Assembly (NCBI RefSeq): GCF_921293095.1
Contig: NC_060248.1
Location: forward strand, 78,003,243-78,067,242
Direction of reading: 5' to 3'
Origin: Ischnura elegans
Taxonomy: Eukaryota; Arthropoda; Insecta; Odonata; Coenagrionidae
Length of the DNA stretch: 64,000 bases
How positions within the stretch are numbered: position 1 is the first letter of the stretch; every line of letters starts with the position of its first letter. Made by a program: the position numbers and the translations under genes. The notes below the pieces were generated by a model. That model was given only the letters and a program-made list of their open reading frames with translations, made no database searches and was not told the DNA's origin. This document shows positions 33,601 through 45,430 of the stretch, piece after piece.

Positions 33601-35989
33601 TCGACTTTGTTTTTTTCATATATTTTGTCAGTCTTATATATTTTAGTTGAATATTTGCGTTCAAAAATAGCAAATTGTAATCGAGCCGTAGAATGCTTGC
33701 CTGGCACGATACTTGTCCGATTTTTGCGGTTGGCTGTGGTGTATTATTGTTATTTTTCCTGTGTTTACTCGGCAGAAATTTTTTTGCAACAGTAAAGTAA
33801 TTATGTCGTGGTCAATGTTTGTAAACTTTCAATTAACAGATTTTATTTGTAATTTTGCATTTCCGATTATGTACAATTTTATGGAGAAAGTGAATGATGA
33901 TTCGTAATATTAATTTCTTGCTAGTTTTTGTAAATTAATATTCGTAAACCGCAATCGATCTTTTAAATTTCTTAACATATTAGTGGCGATACAATAATAG
34001 GAATAATTAATTTTCATATCGGTATCAGTGGTTTACTTTTCATTATTTTCACTGGTAATTTTACGATTCATAAATTTTTCACATTTGGAGGTGTTAAAAT
34101 CTGAGGCACTGCCAGTTGTCAATAAACCGTATAAAAATTAAGCAAAATTAGTTTTGAATGGAGGTCTTATTAAATTAACGTTCTTTCAGTATAATCATCG
34201 ATGTGCTTATGGAAAATCACGTCTAAAGGGATTTAGGTGAGGTCGCGTCATGGATGAGTGGGTGGAGGGTTGTGGACAAGGACCTTCCCATTCTTTGGGG
34301 CCCATCTGTTGGGGACCTTCCTATCAATATACTCGGAAGGGTCGGGCCTTTCAGAATATGACGGTCCCTGCCAACGTTCCATGGTTTGAATAAATTTGAT
34401 TCCTTTGGAGCACTACCGCAAAAAAAACGGTAGTGTTAAGGGTTCCAATGCCCCTGAAATGTTAAGGGGATGAAATTTTAAGTGTACACCCTTTTATTGA
34501 TCTTCTATCCCCTACTATGACCCCTCTCCAATTGAACCCTCACAGAGATATTTTTCAAGTTACTGCCTTGCTTAGGAGTCAAGTGCAAATGCAGAGTACT
34601 TATAAGCCTTACCAATGTTAATAATTTAATGGAATCGGAAGAAAAGCTCCATTTAATTTTTTTGGGCTGCGTATTAATATGTTCCCTTAAGATTGCCTTT
34701 ACCTGTATTTGTAGGTTCCGTCGAATCCGACGTCAGTCTCCTGGCGGACGATGGGGATCTCCTCCTGGGGACGTGCTGCGGCGACGGCCAGGGTGGCGAG
34801 CAGGATGAATGCCTGAGGAGAAGAGGTAAGTTTAGAGTTAACTATTGCATCTCATGCCAGGGATTCTGTAAATGGCTGCATAACACATTTATAATGTGTA
34901 AAACATCTCCAAACGCTTATTGAGGCGGCATGCGAGGAAATATGTCGATGTAGGTTAAGGAGTGGCTACATCTCTAGATATTTTGTGTGAATATTTCTCC
35001 GAGGAATTTCTTCTTGCTCTTATTAAAATATGGCATTAGATATGGAAATATAAAGTTTTCCTAGAAAAGGTCGTGGATTATTTAATTTTCTGCTCTCTGC
35101 AAACAGTAAAATGCCGTTCACCGTAAGAATTTGAACTGAGTACGTTTAGCGGGAGCGATTTTATACGGTCGTTTTGGGGATGAAATACACTCTGCTGATA
35201 ATAATGGGCTATGTTGTCATTTGGTCTCTATAAATGGCAAAATGTACCGCAGTACTTTTGTAAGCGTAAATACAAAACTATGAATACCTACTATGGTGTG
35301 CTCATGTAATTGTTTGTCAGGTAATTGTGAGACTATTTTTTCTCAATTCAGTTTCACGTTATTCAAGTTTTCTTCTGTGATTTCTTCTCCATTGTAAAGC
35401 TATCGTAACTTCAGAAATTTTTGCTGAAACTTAAAGGCTAAGAATCATAGAGCTTGATGAAAGATGCCAGTGAGATTTTTCCATATAACCATTGGTAATA
35501 AAGTGATCTCGTAAAGTTTACATCTACGGCGTATCTGCATCATCGTTTGGACTTTGACAGATACTAAATGACTAAAGCAAGGGGGTGGGTAGAATGCGGT
35601 CTACCCAGTTATACAACTAACAATACTTCGAAGAAAGTCTAGGCCTACGAAAAGAGACGTTTATCAGTGCACTTATCTCAGTGTTCATTTGATTGTTAAA
35701 ATTTGGAGCCTGAACTGAATTTTAGTAAACAAACTTTGTTTAAATAGTGTAACTAGGACTTTTGCAGACATATCCAAATGGCGTTCGTGCACGGCACATC
35801 CAAGCAAGGAATAAAAAAAAAACTTTGCCCGGTTTTTTCAAATGACGAGGCGTCGGCACACATTTTAGAGACAAGCGATCGTAGGACTATCCAGTGAATC
35901 CTATTGTTACGCCCTCAGTGGCGGTGAGCAAGGGGCCCTATTGAACTCGCTGAAATAATCCGTTTCGTAGGCACCTTAATGTGTCCCAT
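30608..35989 (-). CDS. RR-1 cuticular protein, secreted
   Basis: A structural protein of flexible cuticle that binds chitin through the Rebers-Riddiford RR-1 domain, secreted by epidermal cells. Exons on the minus strand are 35989-35975, 34812-34703 and 30872-30608, with GT-AG junctions and agreeing phases, for 129 residues. The tiny first exon encodes MGHIK and is followed by a hydrophobic stretch ([13 protein letters not shown]) forming a signal peptide with likely cleavage near residue 18. The short first exon is typical of this family. Residues 72-106 match the RR-1 consensus G-x8-G-x6-Y-x-A-x-E-x-G-[YF]-x7-P-x2-P ([25 protein letters not shown]). The protein ends in PPLPDEQ and has no cysteine. 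The second intron is 3.8 kb. The frame is intact and the coding sequence is GC-rich compared with its surroundings. Closest relatives would be endocuticle/larval cuticle glycoproteins; the exact paralog cannot be named. Confidence 0.95.
30873..34702 (-). other. Intron 2 of the cuticle gene
   Basis: A 3.8-kb AT-rich intron. It contains a possible weak SINE around 31380-31580 and an A-run near 33040. No other gene recognised. Confidence 0.7.
31380..31580 (+). mobile_element. Possible degraded SINE
   Basis: A degenerate tRNA-like head (GTAAAGCGTTGGTCCC, then CTCGGTTACGAG) is followed by a body containing GTGAGCTCTACCTTCA, which resembles GTGAGCTCTAACCTCA of the SINE at 63.7 kb. The evidence is weak. 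Confidence 0.4.
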
Positions 35990-36111
35990 GGCTGCTGTCT
36001 GCTTTTCTTCTTCGAACGTTGTCGGGCTGGTTGGCTGGCTTTTCGGATGGTGGATCCTCCTTGTTCGGCTTCCTCCTCTGGTCTGTGTTGCTCCGATGGG
36101 ATCTTTTGGCG

Positions 36112-36119
36112 TATTTATA
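36112..36119 (-). promoter_or_regulatory. TATA box of the cuticle protein gene
   Basis: TATAAATA (in GGGTATAAATACGCC) on the minus strand, about 125 bases before the start codon. A TSS about 30 bases downstream would give a leader of roughly 95 bases, which is usual for insect cuticle genes. Confidence 0.7.
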
Positions 36120-38394
36120 CCCGTGCGAAAGCCCACGGAGGAACGCATCTCCTGCTGGAGTGTACGTCTTGAGAGCTCCCCCACCCACTTTCCCTCCCAC
36201 TACGAAAGTCCCCTTTCCTCTTCTCTGAACCACTCCACGTCTCGCGGGGTCCCCTACCTCCTCCCTCGATCCCCATGGAGAGACCCCCTTCGCAGCCTGA
36301 GAAGGGTTAGGGAGGAGGAAGAAAAAAACAACGTGGATTCTATCATCCCACCCACATCGCGGATGACTTGACTTGAGAGTTGTGTCGTTCATGAATGAAT
36401 CGTTCGAAGTGAACGATTCATGGGAACTGGCCGAAATACTTGAATCATATTCTTTCAAAGCGAACAATTTGTGGGTTGATGGGTGAATGATTCGGGCGTT
36501 GAGTAGAACATTTTATAATAAGTAATAAAGCCAATAAGTTCTCGAACTTATTAATAGTGCCTACACTTTATAAGGTAGAGGATGGTTTATTATTTGGATA
36601 AACATTAAGACAGTCGATGTATACGTTAAATTTGTATTTTATCATAATTATAATTCAGATTCAACTGTGACTGGAAGAAAATACATATCTATTTTTTGTC
36701 ACAGTTATGCGCAATAACAAATAACCATTCATTGAAAACCTGGTCACATTAAATTATACTATTTTAATTTCCCAATTCATAATGGATAAGCGACCGATAT
36801 GCGTATCGAAATATTTGGGGGCATCAAATAGGTTTTTGTGTCCTGAAATTAATTGATTTAATGGTTCATAATGCGGGGAAAATTCATTCCATTATTGAGT
36901 TAGTAAATCGTGCGGAATTTTAGTATGTCAGTCGACGAAACATAATGCATTTAAGACATTCGGTCGTTATGGCGGCCTTGGTTCAATCCCTTGAATCGTG
37001 ATTTGTCATACTTTCGTTCCTTATGAACGATTTGAGGAGCCGAATCACTTCCTTAAAACAAATCACTCGAACCGAGTCTTCGGAATGAGCCGAAATTCCC
37101 TTCACTGCTGTCTTCAAACCCTCCACCGTGTTGCGAGGGAGGGGAGGGGGTAGGGAGACGCCTATCTTCCCACCCACTCCCAACCCCCACCCCTCTCCAC
37201 ACGAAATTCCCCCATCCCCGCCTCCACAACCCCTTTTTCTTTCTCAACCCCCTTACCCCCCTCCACTCAAGAATCTGAGAATCTTTCTTTCACTCTCGGC
37301 AGCCGTGGCGTGGATGGCTTGATGGTCCATCTCTTTCTCTCTCTCCCGCCATCCTCCACTTCCCTTACCTCCGCGTCGGCGGTGTCGTCGTCTTCCACAC
37401 GAAAAGGTCAACGTCGGAAAGATTTTCACATTGATCGAGCGTTGCAGTCTCCATTGTGTCGTCAGTGGCGATGGGAAATACGGAGCGAAGCGATCGTTTT
37501 TGAAATTAAGGTTACGCGAATTGCGGCTCTTTTTATTTCGAATCGAGCTAAATCGGAGGTGGTGTTCGGTGAGGAATATTCGTTGGACAGCCTCGAAATT
37601 TTAAAGAGCTGAACATCTTGAAGTTAATTTTTCCTGTAAATTTTCGTTTTTCTGGCGTGTTAATTTTGTCACTTATTTAGAAGAATCATTGAATAGGGCC
37701 AAAAAGGTAAAAAAAGGGGAAAAAATTCGCTTAAAAATCTATTATTCTAACGAATCACGTAAAATTTCTGAAACGAACATCAGTTGCTGATGCGGAGTTC
37801 AGTAAATTACCTCTAGTAAATTACTTACTTATTATGATAAAGTAGCTTGAAATAAGAAAATATTGAATTGATTTTATTTTAATTAAATACTTTAAAGTCC
37901 TAGGTGCAATATCGTGAAATCGGTTCATATTGGAAATGAAGCATATACAATTTGTGTGCTCCAGTTTTTGATCGTTTGTTTACAGATTTATAAGATTAAT
38001 TTTTTACCTTATTGGCAGCAGTTTATCCTCTCCCCCGGATTGTGTATCTTTTAAAATAAGAGGTTATTCTTGAAATAGCCGACGGAAAGAACATGAGTGA
38101 TTGGGGAAGGAGGATTCTTTAGATGATATCAAAGGAGGTTGGGATTCAAGTGCAAAACTGGATTAAAAGATAATAAGTAATGTTCATCGATGAGTTGTGG
38201 GATGTAATTAATATTTGCATTGGAGTCTTCCTCAATCAAGGAGATTACTAAGAATGAAAATGAATGGAAACATCCTTTTCAGGATTGTGTGTCAGGGCTG
38301 AATGAGACCGGACCCTGCCTGACAAAAAGTAGTGTGTTGGAGAGTGTAAATTTGATTGTCTCCATACATTGCAATGCAAGATCAATTTAAAAAA

Positions 38395-38540
38395 GGGATG
38401 AACGCTTCTCGGGTTTAAAACCGGTTCAGGGTCTGCAAGGTGTTGGCCGACGTTTCGTTGAGAGACTCTCCCAACATCCTCAGGGCAGATGATGAGGAAG
38501 AATGGGTTCAGAATTCGGAACTGCTTGAACTGCTATATAA
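38395..38540 (-). mobile_element. Penelope-like retroelement end with hammerhead-like hairpin (copy 1)
   Basis: The plus strand reads GGCCGACGTTTCGTTG...CATCCTCAGGGC and further on CTGCTATATAAGGC, a combination recurrent at ends of Penelope-like elements. On the minus strand it gives CTGAGGA (38483-38477), a 7-bp stem with one G-U pair (38475-38469 with 38463-38457; loop GAGTC), then GAAAC. This resembles a hammerhead core, with one extra base between CTGAGGA and the stem. Family assignment is inference. Confidence 0.5.
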
Positions 38541-40574
38541 GGCACCAGTAATATTTTTAAATAAGTTGTCAAGATACGAAAGCCTTTAGTATTACAATTG
38601 TGGAATGGGCGGATTGTATGTACCCTGGGTTGGCTCATCACCCTTAAAACCTTAATTTTCCCCGTTATCACTTATTCTCTTCAGGTTTGAAATCCAACCT
38701 GTCGGTATTCGAACTGTCAGAGTCAAGATAATTGGTGAGAACTTGGCTCGACTGATGCCAATGCTGATCTTGTCATAGAAAAAGTTCTCACGACGACTAA
38801 ACAGGGCGCATCATTTCCTCTCGACCGGTTTTTTATCGTGACGTGTTACTATTTAGCCAATCTCGCTATCATCTTGAAATATTCAGGTTTTATCATTGTC
38901 AAAAGTTTCCTCCCCCTCGAGTTTGAGACTTTGGCCTCGGTATTTTCTCGTGTGTAAAATTTTATATTTGATACAGGCAAATTTAGACTATGCGAGTACT
39001 TTATGTACGATGTATAACTCTGCAATAAGCGCACTTCATGTGTAAAAGTTTTAGTGTACACCATAAACCATGAAAAAGTCCATCCAAGATGATAACACGG
39101 GAATTGGAGTAATGTGTTATGAAAAAAACAAAAAACGACCAGTCTAGAGACCCCTTAATACAGCCGTTCAAAAAATAAAATAGTTTTTCACATTAGTCAT
39201 CTTTTCTCCCTCCATCTCCTTCTCCTTCCCGTGGAAGTGCCTATGGTCGGTTGTCTCTCTCCTGGACAGCACCGCATCGGCTGTCGTAACTTGGTCCCAC
39301 GTAGAGAGAAGCGTAGCGTCGTTAATCGGTTAGGAGCTTTTGACGGTGAAAATTGCTGCTTGCGAGCATTTTGGGGAAGCCGCGGATGATCATTACAATG
39401 GGGCGCATATATGTGTGTGAGTTATACGCGAAGCTGTGAAACTCCGTGGGCGAAGGAAAGGGAGGGTGAGTGTTTTATTTATTCGAATGCATCTGCCGCT
39501 TTCACTCCGGAGGCACAATACAACCCGTGTAAGCGCAGTGGGACATATGAGTGTAAGCTAAGTTCTCCGAGGCGCTCTGGGGTCTCCTAGGAGTATTTTT
39601 ATGTATCTTTTTCTTTGACGTGGATAGCTTCTAAAAATTATGCGCATCATATATTCACTTTTATGCATAATTTATACTAACTCCTTGCATTTATTCCGAA
39701 ATTATTTCTCCTTGTAGCCGTAAATCCCAGACTTATATTGGGTGCGTTCACTCCAAAGAACAGTCTAGTCTTAAACATCGTTTTTCTGAGAGCTTTTTTC
39801 AAGGTCAATTATCGATGGTCAGGGAAATGAAACTCAGACTTAATTTCAAATTACAGGCATTCAAAATGCTACTCTGACCAATAATTGATTTAAGGAATAC
39901 ATTGTAGGCGTATTGTCATTGTGTGGGACCCTTATTATGGAATAAAAACTGTAGCTAAAGTCATCATTAGGATCTTTCCTCTTTTCAAAGTGGTAAGAGT
40001 AAGGAACTAGGAGGATAATAAACCACTGGGTTCCTCGCTGAAAAGGATATCTCTTCTTCCGAAATCTGCCAAAAAGCCTTATATATATCCCACGCTTCGT
40101 GAGCCTCGGCAATGTCAATTACAAAACCTTCTTAAGTATGGAAACTTTTTTCCGTGCAGTTTGAATCGACTGAGTTTAATATGTCATGGTCGATTTTCAA
40201 TGAGGACGTAAAGCTGTAGAAAGGAGTAAAGACCAAAAAACCTTCAAGAACTTAGGAAGAGATATCATCGACTTTTTGGCAGAGCTATTGAGAATTGTTT
40301 TGCGATATGAATCGTCCTTATCTGTCATCCTATTATAGGCTGATGATGTATAGCATGTATACTAGTGGTTTAGTTAATTATTTGAAATCAATGCTACAAG
40401 ATTATTATGCCACAATTTTGTGTTCGTCAGCTCAAAGTGTTACAGAAAAAGTATAAATTATTACTGGCTCACCTTTTTTGTTTACGTTGGGGAAATATTG
40501 TTCCTTTTCTGGGAAATGAATCGTACAAATTATGCCGGTCAAAATTTAAATTTCCCCGGTCTTTTTCTTCGAGG

Positions 40575-40617
40575 AAATCTTCATTTAATTTTGCCGGTCA
40601 AAATTAAATGAAGATTT
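40575..40617. repeat. Perfect hairpin: 19-bp arms, 5-bp loop
   Basis: AAATCTTCATTTAATTTTG at 40575-40593 is exactly complemented at 40599-40617 around the loop CCGGT. A related GCCGGTCAAAATTTAAAT lies just upstream (40533-40550). No flanking transposon signature seen. Confidence 0.9.
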
Positions 40618-42545
40618 TCTGTCATTGAAGTTGCTTATTGGTCTCTGTTCCCGAATATCTTCCACAACCTTCATTTGCTTACGTTATGCTTGATTTCTTT
40701 TTGTTTACTCAACACCGTTTTCAAAAATTTGGTTTGGTTGTGAGAGATGACCGATTAATAATTAAGTTATTTATTTGAACTTTCGCATGGCTAATTCATT
40801 ATGATTTCTAGTCAGGCGGAAGAAATGTTTACGGCACGACTTTACTATCATACCGCATTATGAATATACAACTCTTGGAAAATAGTCATTTTTATCTATA
40901 AATCAAATTAACGAATTCTATTCCGTCGTGTTATGAGTCACTGTGTAATCACATTCCCTGATGCATTATTTGACACTGAAGTTCTTTTATTAATGGCAGT
41001 ATATTCAAGCCTATGGCAATTGTCGCGAATGATTGGCACAAATTTCACGTACACGTAGATGCTCCATGTCTATTGTGGTGCATTTGAGTTTGGTCTGCGT
41101 AATGTATTAATGAGGAGTGTAAATATTTATGATGCATCGGCGCAGTTTTCATGAATACAACTTGTCGTTAGCTTTGAGGATGAAGGAAATCGGACGGAAT
41201 GCGTGTGTATGCATGCCTGTCTTTCATAAGAATCCTCACGGGAGCATTCGGCAGAAAAGTTTGTGTCTTTAACCCTCAAGCTTCTCAGTTGGTAGGAAAC
41301 AGGCTATTCCGGGTAACTGATGATGCAATAAAAAATAAGCGTTAAAAAATTCGGGAACGTTTTGATGAGTCAGCATTTGTATCATAATTATATAATATTT
41401 CTCGCCATCATCTGCATCTGAAAATAAAATTTTGGAAGGGAACCAGGAAATCTGGGATAATGTAGCCGGAACAAAATGAGGCAAACTTTCTTATATTTTC
41501 CAAGCAGATTTTACGTTCGTGGGGAATGCTGAACTGAGGCTTCTTGTTAATGGCAGTGTTCTCTTTGTTATGAAATATCTGTGCTGTATTCCTTATCCTC
41601 AAATTTAGGCTCTTGAACTGTTTAGTTGTGTACCTACTTTGAATGTTATTTTTTGCTGTCCAAGGATCGCACTTTTTCCAAGGATTGCAGTACCTAGGTG
41701 ACTAATACACGTACTTACCAAAGTGTTCAGATAGTCATTTGCAGCTAAGGTCGTAATTTCCCTTTAAAATATCATAGGTGTCTCCTCAAGTTTGTTGTGA
41801 GTAGCGATGACTCAACAGTCTAATAGACTGGGGATTATGAAAGATACTTACAAAACTTAATCAAATCATAGCACTTTTTGTTTTGGTTTAAACGATTACA
41901 CAATTGTAGTTTTAGAATACACCAGTTGTTTAGTCGATATTAAGCGGTATAAAAGCATCATTCAGCGTTTTTCAGCTTTAAAATGTTATTATTTTCGTTA
42001 AAAAATAACCATGTATTGAGTGATATTATGATGAAATAATAATTTTTTTATAGATTTTTTATCCTGTTTACATCATACTTTAAAGTATTTTGAGCAAAAA
42101 TTCTTTCCCATATGACCCGGTGCTGTTCCCATTAGTCTCGGGCCGGAGGTTTCCACGTTAGGGAATCGCATCATTCATTTTCATCAATGGAGAAAAGTTC
42201 GTGCGACCTTTATTACACGGCTCCGGCAATCGATGCTTTCGAATTAATGATATGAGCGCGTGGTGGATATAACGTCTTTAGGCGTACGTTAAAAATGATT
42301 CAGGCGTTCGCGTGCCGAGAGTTCCGCCGTCGCCTATTGCCATTGCAAGTAACCCTTTCGCCTTCTCTTCCCACCTAGCTCGAAGACTTCTACCACCTTC
42401 TTTTTTTCGTCTCATCACGATTCACTTTCCCTTTCTCTGCGAGGGAGTCGATTCTACTGGCTCAAGCAGGATATTTTTCCCGTGGTGTTTTCTCTTGAGT
42501 TGTGCCCTGTGTTGTTACCTTGGGATAAGGGTCAATATTAGCGGA

Positions 42546-42659
42546 ATGTCTAAGTGGACCGAATCTCACCCTAATATGAGGAAAGTAAAGAAAATGTCAA
42601 GTATCGTAGTCTTAATTTGTTTAATGAATCACGTGCTAGTGTACGGCCGTGACATGTAG
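42546..42659 (+). other. Candidate signal-peptide first exon
   Basis: A short frame starting at the ATG at 42546 (MSKWTESHP), with further Met codons at 42576 and 42594, runs into a hydrophobic stretch (MSSIVVLICLMNHVLVYGRD) that looks like a signal peptide, then stops. A GTAGTT donor at the end of the frame would let it be a first coding exon. No matching downstream exon was found, so this is a lead only. Confidence 0.2.
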
Positions 42660-42871
42660 TTCGTACGTTTTGAGTCTCCAAAAGTTCCCTGCAGTAAGTA
42701 TCGCGCAATGTATTCGAGAAAGTTTTTGTGTCGTAGGACAAGTGGGAACCGGCACCACCTTAACTTGGATGCAACACAGCAGCAAAAGAGGAAAGTGATA
42801 ATCGTTTTGTGCTGGTTAACTCGAAAAGCATGTCTCAAAAATGAGATTGATCAGTGCTCCGTACTTGGGCT

Positions 42872-42940
42872 CAGTGCTCTGGACAATTCATAACTTGGAG
42901 TGCTTTTCCTGGCGGAGATCGCGATGTATCCAATGCATCC
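42872..42940 (+). repeat. Dispersed 60-70 bp repeat, copy 1
   Basis: Shares GGACAA.TTATGACCT.GA(A/G)TGCTTT and GGAGATCGCGATG(C/T)ATCC with 63041-63098. Probably part of an unrecognised interspersed repeat. Confidence 0.6.
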
Positions 42941-43130
42941 TACAACAGGGCAAACTTGCGGCCAATGGGAGCGCTTAGCTAAAAGTTAATGTAGTTTAAA
43001 AACGATGCGTTTTCAACCGAAACATCATAGGCAATTTTGGTTCCTTCTGGCACCAGCTATCTAGGGTTAAAATTTCGTGGCATAAATTTTCTCCACCCTC
43101 TATGTATAGTTTTGGTTATGTAAATTGAAT

Positions 43131-43250
43131 CGGGGCCCAGAGAGCACGATCTCTTCTTTCTCTACTGCCACGGTCAATGAAAGGGTCACTTTCCTTACCT
43201 TGTCGGAAGAGTGCGCTGCTTCTTGATAATACCACCCACAATCTCACCCC
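43131..43250 (+). repeat. Direct repeat, left copy
   Basis: GGGGCCCAGAGAGCACGATC... to GCGCTGCTTCTTGATA aligns with 45310-45430 around the shared core AAAGGGTCACTTTCCTT and GTGC(G/T)CTGCTTCTTGA-like segments. The copies are about 2.2 kb apart and diverged. Confidence 0.55.
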
Positions 43251-43729
43251 ATTTCCTTCACGTATGTACTCCCGTTGCTAACAGAGCGTTTTTTGCCAAG
43301 TAAAAACCCTAAAAACAACAGAATCCTATATACACCCCATTTTATAGTATTTACTGGTGGAAATTTGTTTAAGGACGACAGAATTTCTTCGATGAATTCA
43401 CGTAAGTTTTTCCTTTCGTCGTTTTGAAAATAAACTCTTATCAAATGCTTTAACTTTTGCATGTTGCCGATGAACAAATATGTATTTATTGAGTAATTAT
43501 TTGTAACGTATACTGCGAAATGAATAAATGTGATACAAACAGCTGTAGTGATTTTTCACACTATTATAAGCACCTTGGAAAATTAATGTGCTGTTAATGT
43601 CTTATTACAACGAATTTCCATAAAGTGAACTCGTCAACAATTGATCTGAATGAATAAATACTCGACTCGACTGTAATGCGAAAAAATAAGAAAAAGTACT
43701 CGGTGAATTACTGGAAGAAAATCCGAAAT

Positions 43730-44520
43730 CTTTTCGGCCGTATGCTAGAGAACTTCAGGGAAAATCTTCAACCGTAGATTCGGTATTTGATGAGGATGGT
43801 AAACTTGTCACTGAAAATATTGACAATGCTAACACGTTAAATTCCCGCTTCGAAATTAGGATTCTTTAAGGGTATTGCGGGAAGATTTTCGGATGAGAAA
43901 GATAAATAAAGGTGGTATTTCGCACTCGTCCGACCTCACTTGGAATGTGCAGCGAGCGAATGGGATCCGATGCAGAAAGACTTTATCCGCGAACTGAATA
44001 AAATACAAAGGAAGGCTGCGTGGTTCGTCAAAAACTGCTACGGGCTTACAGATAGCGTTACTAAGATGTTAAGCGAATTAGGCTGGGAGCCGCTGGTGAC
44101 TCAGAGGCTGCGCGCTAGGCTTAGATTCCTTGAACAATTGAGAATAGATATCTTTAAGAGCGACATGGAGAACATAATATTAGAGCCCCACTATATTTTC
44201 AGGCCCGAAAGAAGCGATAAATTAAGAGAGATGTTTTGCCGAACTGATAGATATGGGAATTCGTTTTTCCTCTGAATCATAAAGGACTTCAATAAATGCT
44301 AGTCGTATTTTTTTTTAGAATTAGCTTTTTATTTGCAAAAGACTGGTGTCCTAACACCACCTGTCACACCATTTTATGGGGCTTGCGGGGAAGCATGTTT
44401 ACCTAGAATTGGAAAAGTGTATCAGAAAAGGCTTGAAACGTTCGAGATCTGGTGCTGGCAGTCGGTGTTGAATATCAAATGGTCGGATAGGGTGAGAAGC
44501 GGTAGTAGTATGTAGATGTA
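43730..44520 (+). mobile_element. CR1/Jockey-type LINE 3' end, with a second LINE piece inside
   Basis: The C-terminal reverse-transcriptase tail is recognisable: LVRPHLECAASEWDPMQKDF, IQRKAAWFVKNCYG, SVTKMLSELGWEPL, RLRARLRFLEQL and YGNSFFL. The 111-codon piece at 43940-44275 is open. A second fragment (RLETFEIWCWQSVLNIKWSD, 44420-44490) belongs to another LINE type. The closing GTAGTAGTATGTAGATGTAG is the 3' tail of the first type. 5' truncated and dead. Confidence 0.75.
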
Positions 44521-44640
44521 GTTGATTTAATTTTTTTCGCCGGCTCCTAACGTTCCAGCGAATGGTTTAAGTGCTCAATTTTTAACGGTTACCGGGAGGC
44601 TAGGGCTCAGAGGGTGTTAATTCATTAGGTATGCGTAGTG

Positions 44641-45305
44641 AATAGGGTGGTTTCCTTTTATTTTTTTATTGCCTAAATCGAAAGATTATTACTCCTGGAG
44701 TACGTATTTTACACTTTTAGATTTTTAAATGACGGTATCTATTTTTCTCGATTGAATGGAAAGTGAAAAATTTCAAGCGTGCGAAAACGCGACGGATAAG
44801 TATGAATGCCGGGAAAAGCCCGTGTGACGTCATTCTGGTTCCCGCTTCCGCAAAGTGAGGTGATATTGGGGCGAGGACATGTGCGCCGATAGGCGCAGGT
44901 TGCTAGCAGGTAGCAGAGTACCCTGCTAACTGGTTGCGCTTGGCTTAAATGAGGATTATTATTACCTTATCAAACGAAGGAACATTTCCGATCATAGGCA
45001 GTTTTAATAGGTGATTATTAAGACATGTTTCCTGAGCTCTGTGCCCCATGCATGTATTGGTAATCTCAGACGATGTAAAACTCCTATCTACTCGTATAGA
45101 AACTAGGTCCCTGTGACGTCACGTGGAGTGGCATCACATGGGCGCCAATCTGGCTTTTTCAAGTGAGGTTAAAATTGACCATTACCATTCGCCTAAACTG
45201 GGATTTCTAAAACCAAATAATTTGTATATTATGAATACACTAATGGTGGGTAACGAATCGTAATCAATGCCTTTCGTTTTCTTTGATGAAGGAAACTACC
45301 CTATT
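44641..45305 (+). mobile_element. MITE family M660, copy C
   Basis: 665 bp, ends AATAGGGTGGTTTCCT and GGAAACTACCCTATT (inverted repeat with mismatches). Aligns with copies A, B and D throughout. It lies between a LINE tail and the right copy of a direct repeat. Confidence 0.88.
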
Positions 45306-45309
45306 TAAA

Positions 45310-45430
45310 CGGGGTCCCGGCAGCATAACCCTTTCTTCCACCACAGTCGCGTAACCGTTAAAGGGTCACTTTCCTTTTCTCTATCGCAGACGGATGGTGC
45401 TTCTTGAAATCAGCACGCACGGACTCACGA
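45310..45430 (+). repeat. Direct repeat, right copy
   Basis: Diverged partner of 43131-43250 (see there); begins immediately after MITE copy C. The following 45430-45600 stretch is pyrimidine-rich. Confidence 0.55.

Larger units (their letters stand above)
36200..43100. other. Intergenic region without recognised host gene
   Basis: There is a pyrimidine-rich tract at about 37150-37345 (long runs of C and CT), a GAATCGTTC/GAACGATTC hairpin at 36397-36419, a Penelope-like end with a structured hairpin near 38.4 kb, a perfect hairpin at 40575-40617, and a GC-richer patch at 39200-39480 that could be a promoter but has no coding partner. The open frame at 37310-37612 shows no recognisable domain. 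Confidence 0.5.

Noticed and set aside
37310-37612. A 100-codon frame next to a pyrimidine tract
   Set aside because: The N-terminal part is translated CT-rich sequence (Ser/Leu/Pro-rich) and the rest has no recognisable family.
43131-45430. A pair of long terminal repeats around a retroelement
   Set aside because: The repeats lack TG..CA ends and a target duplication, and the sequence between them is a LINE tail and a MITE, not an LTR-element interior.
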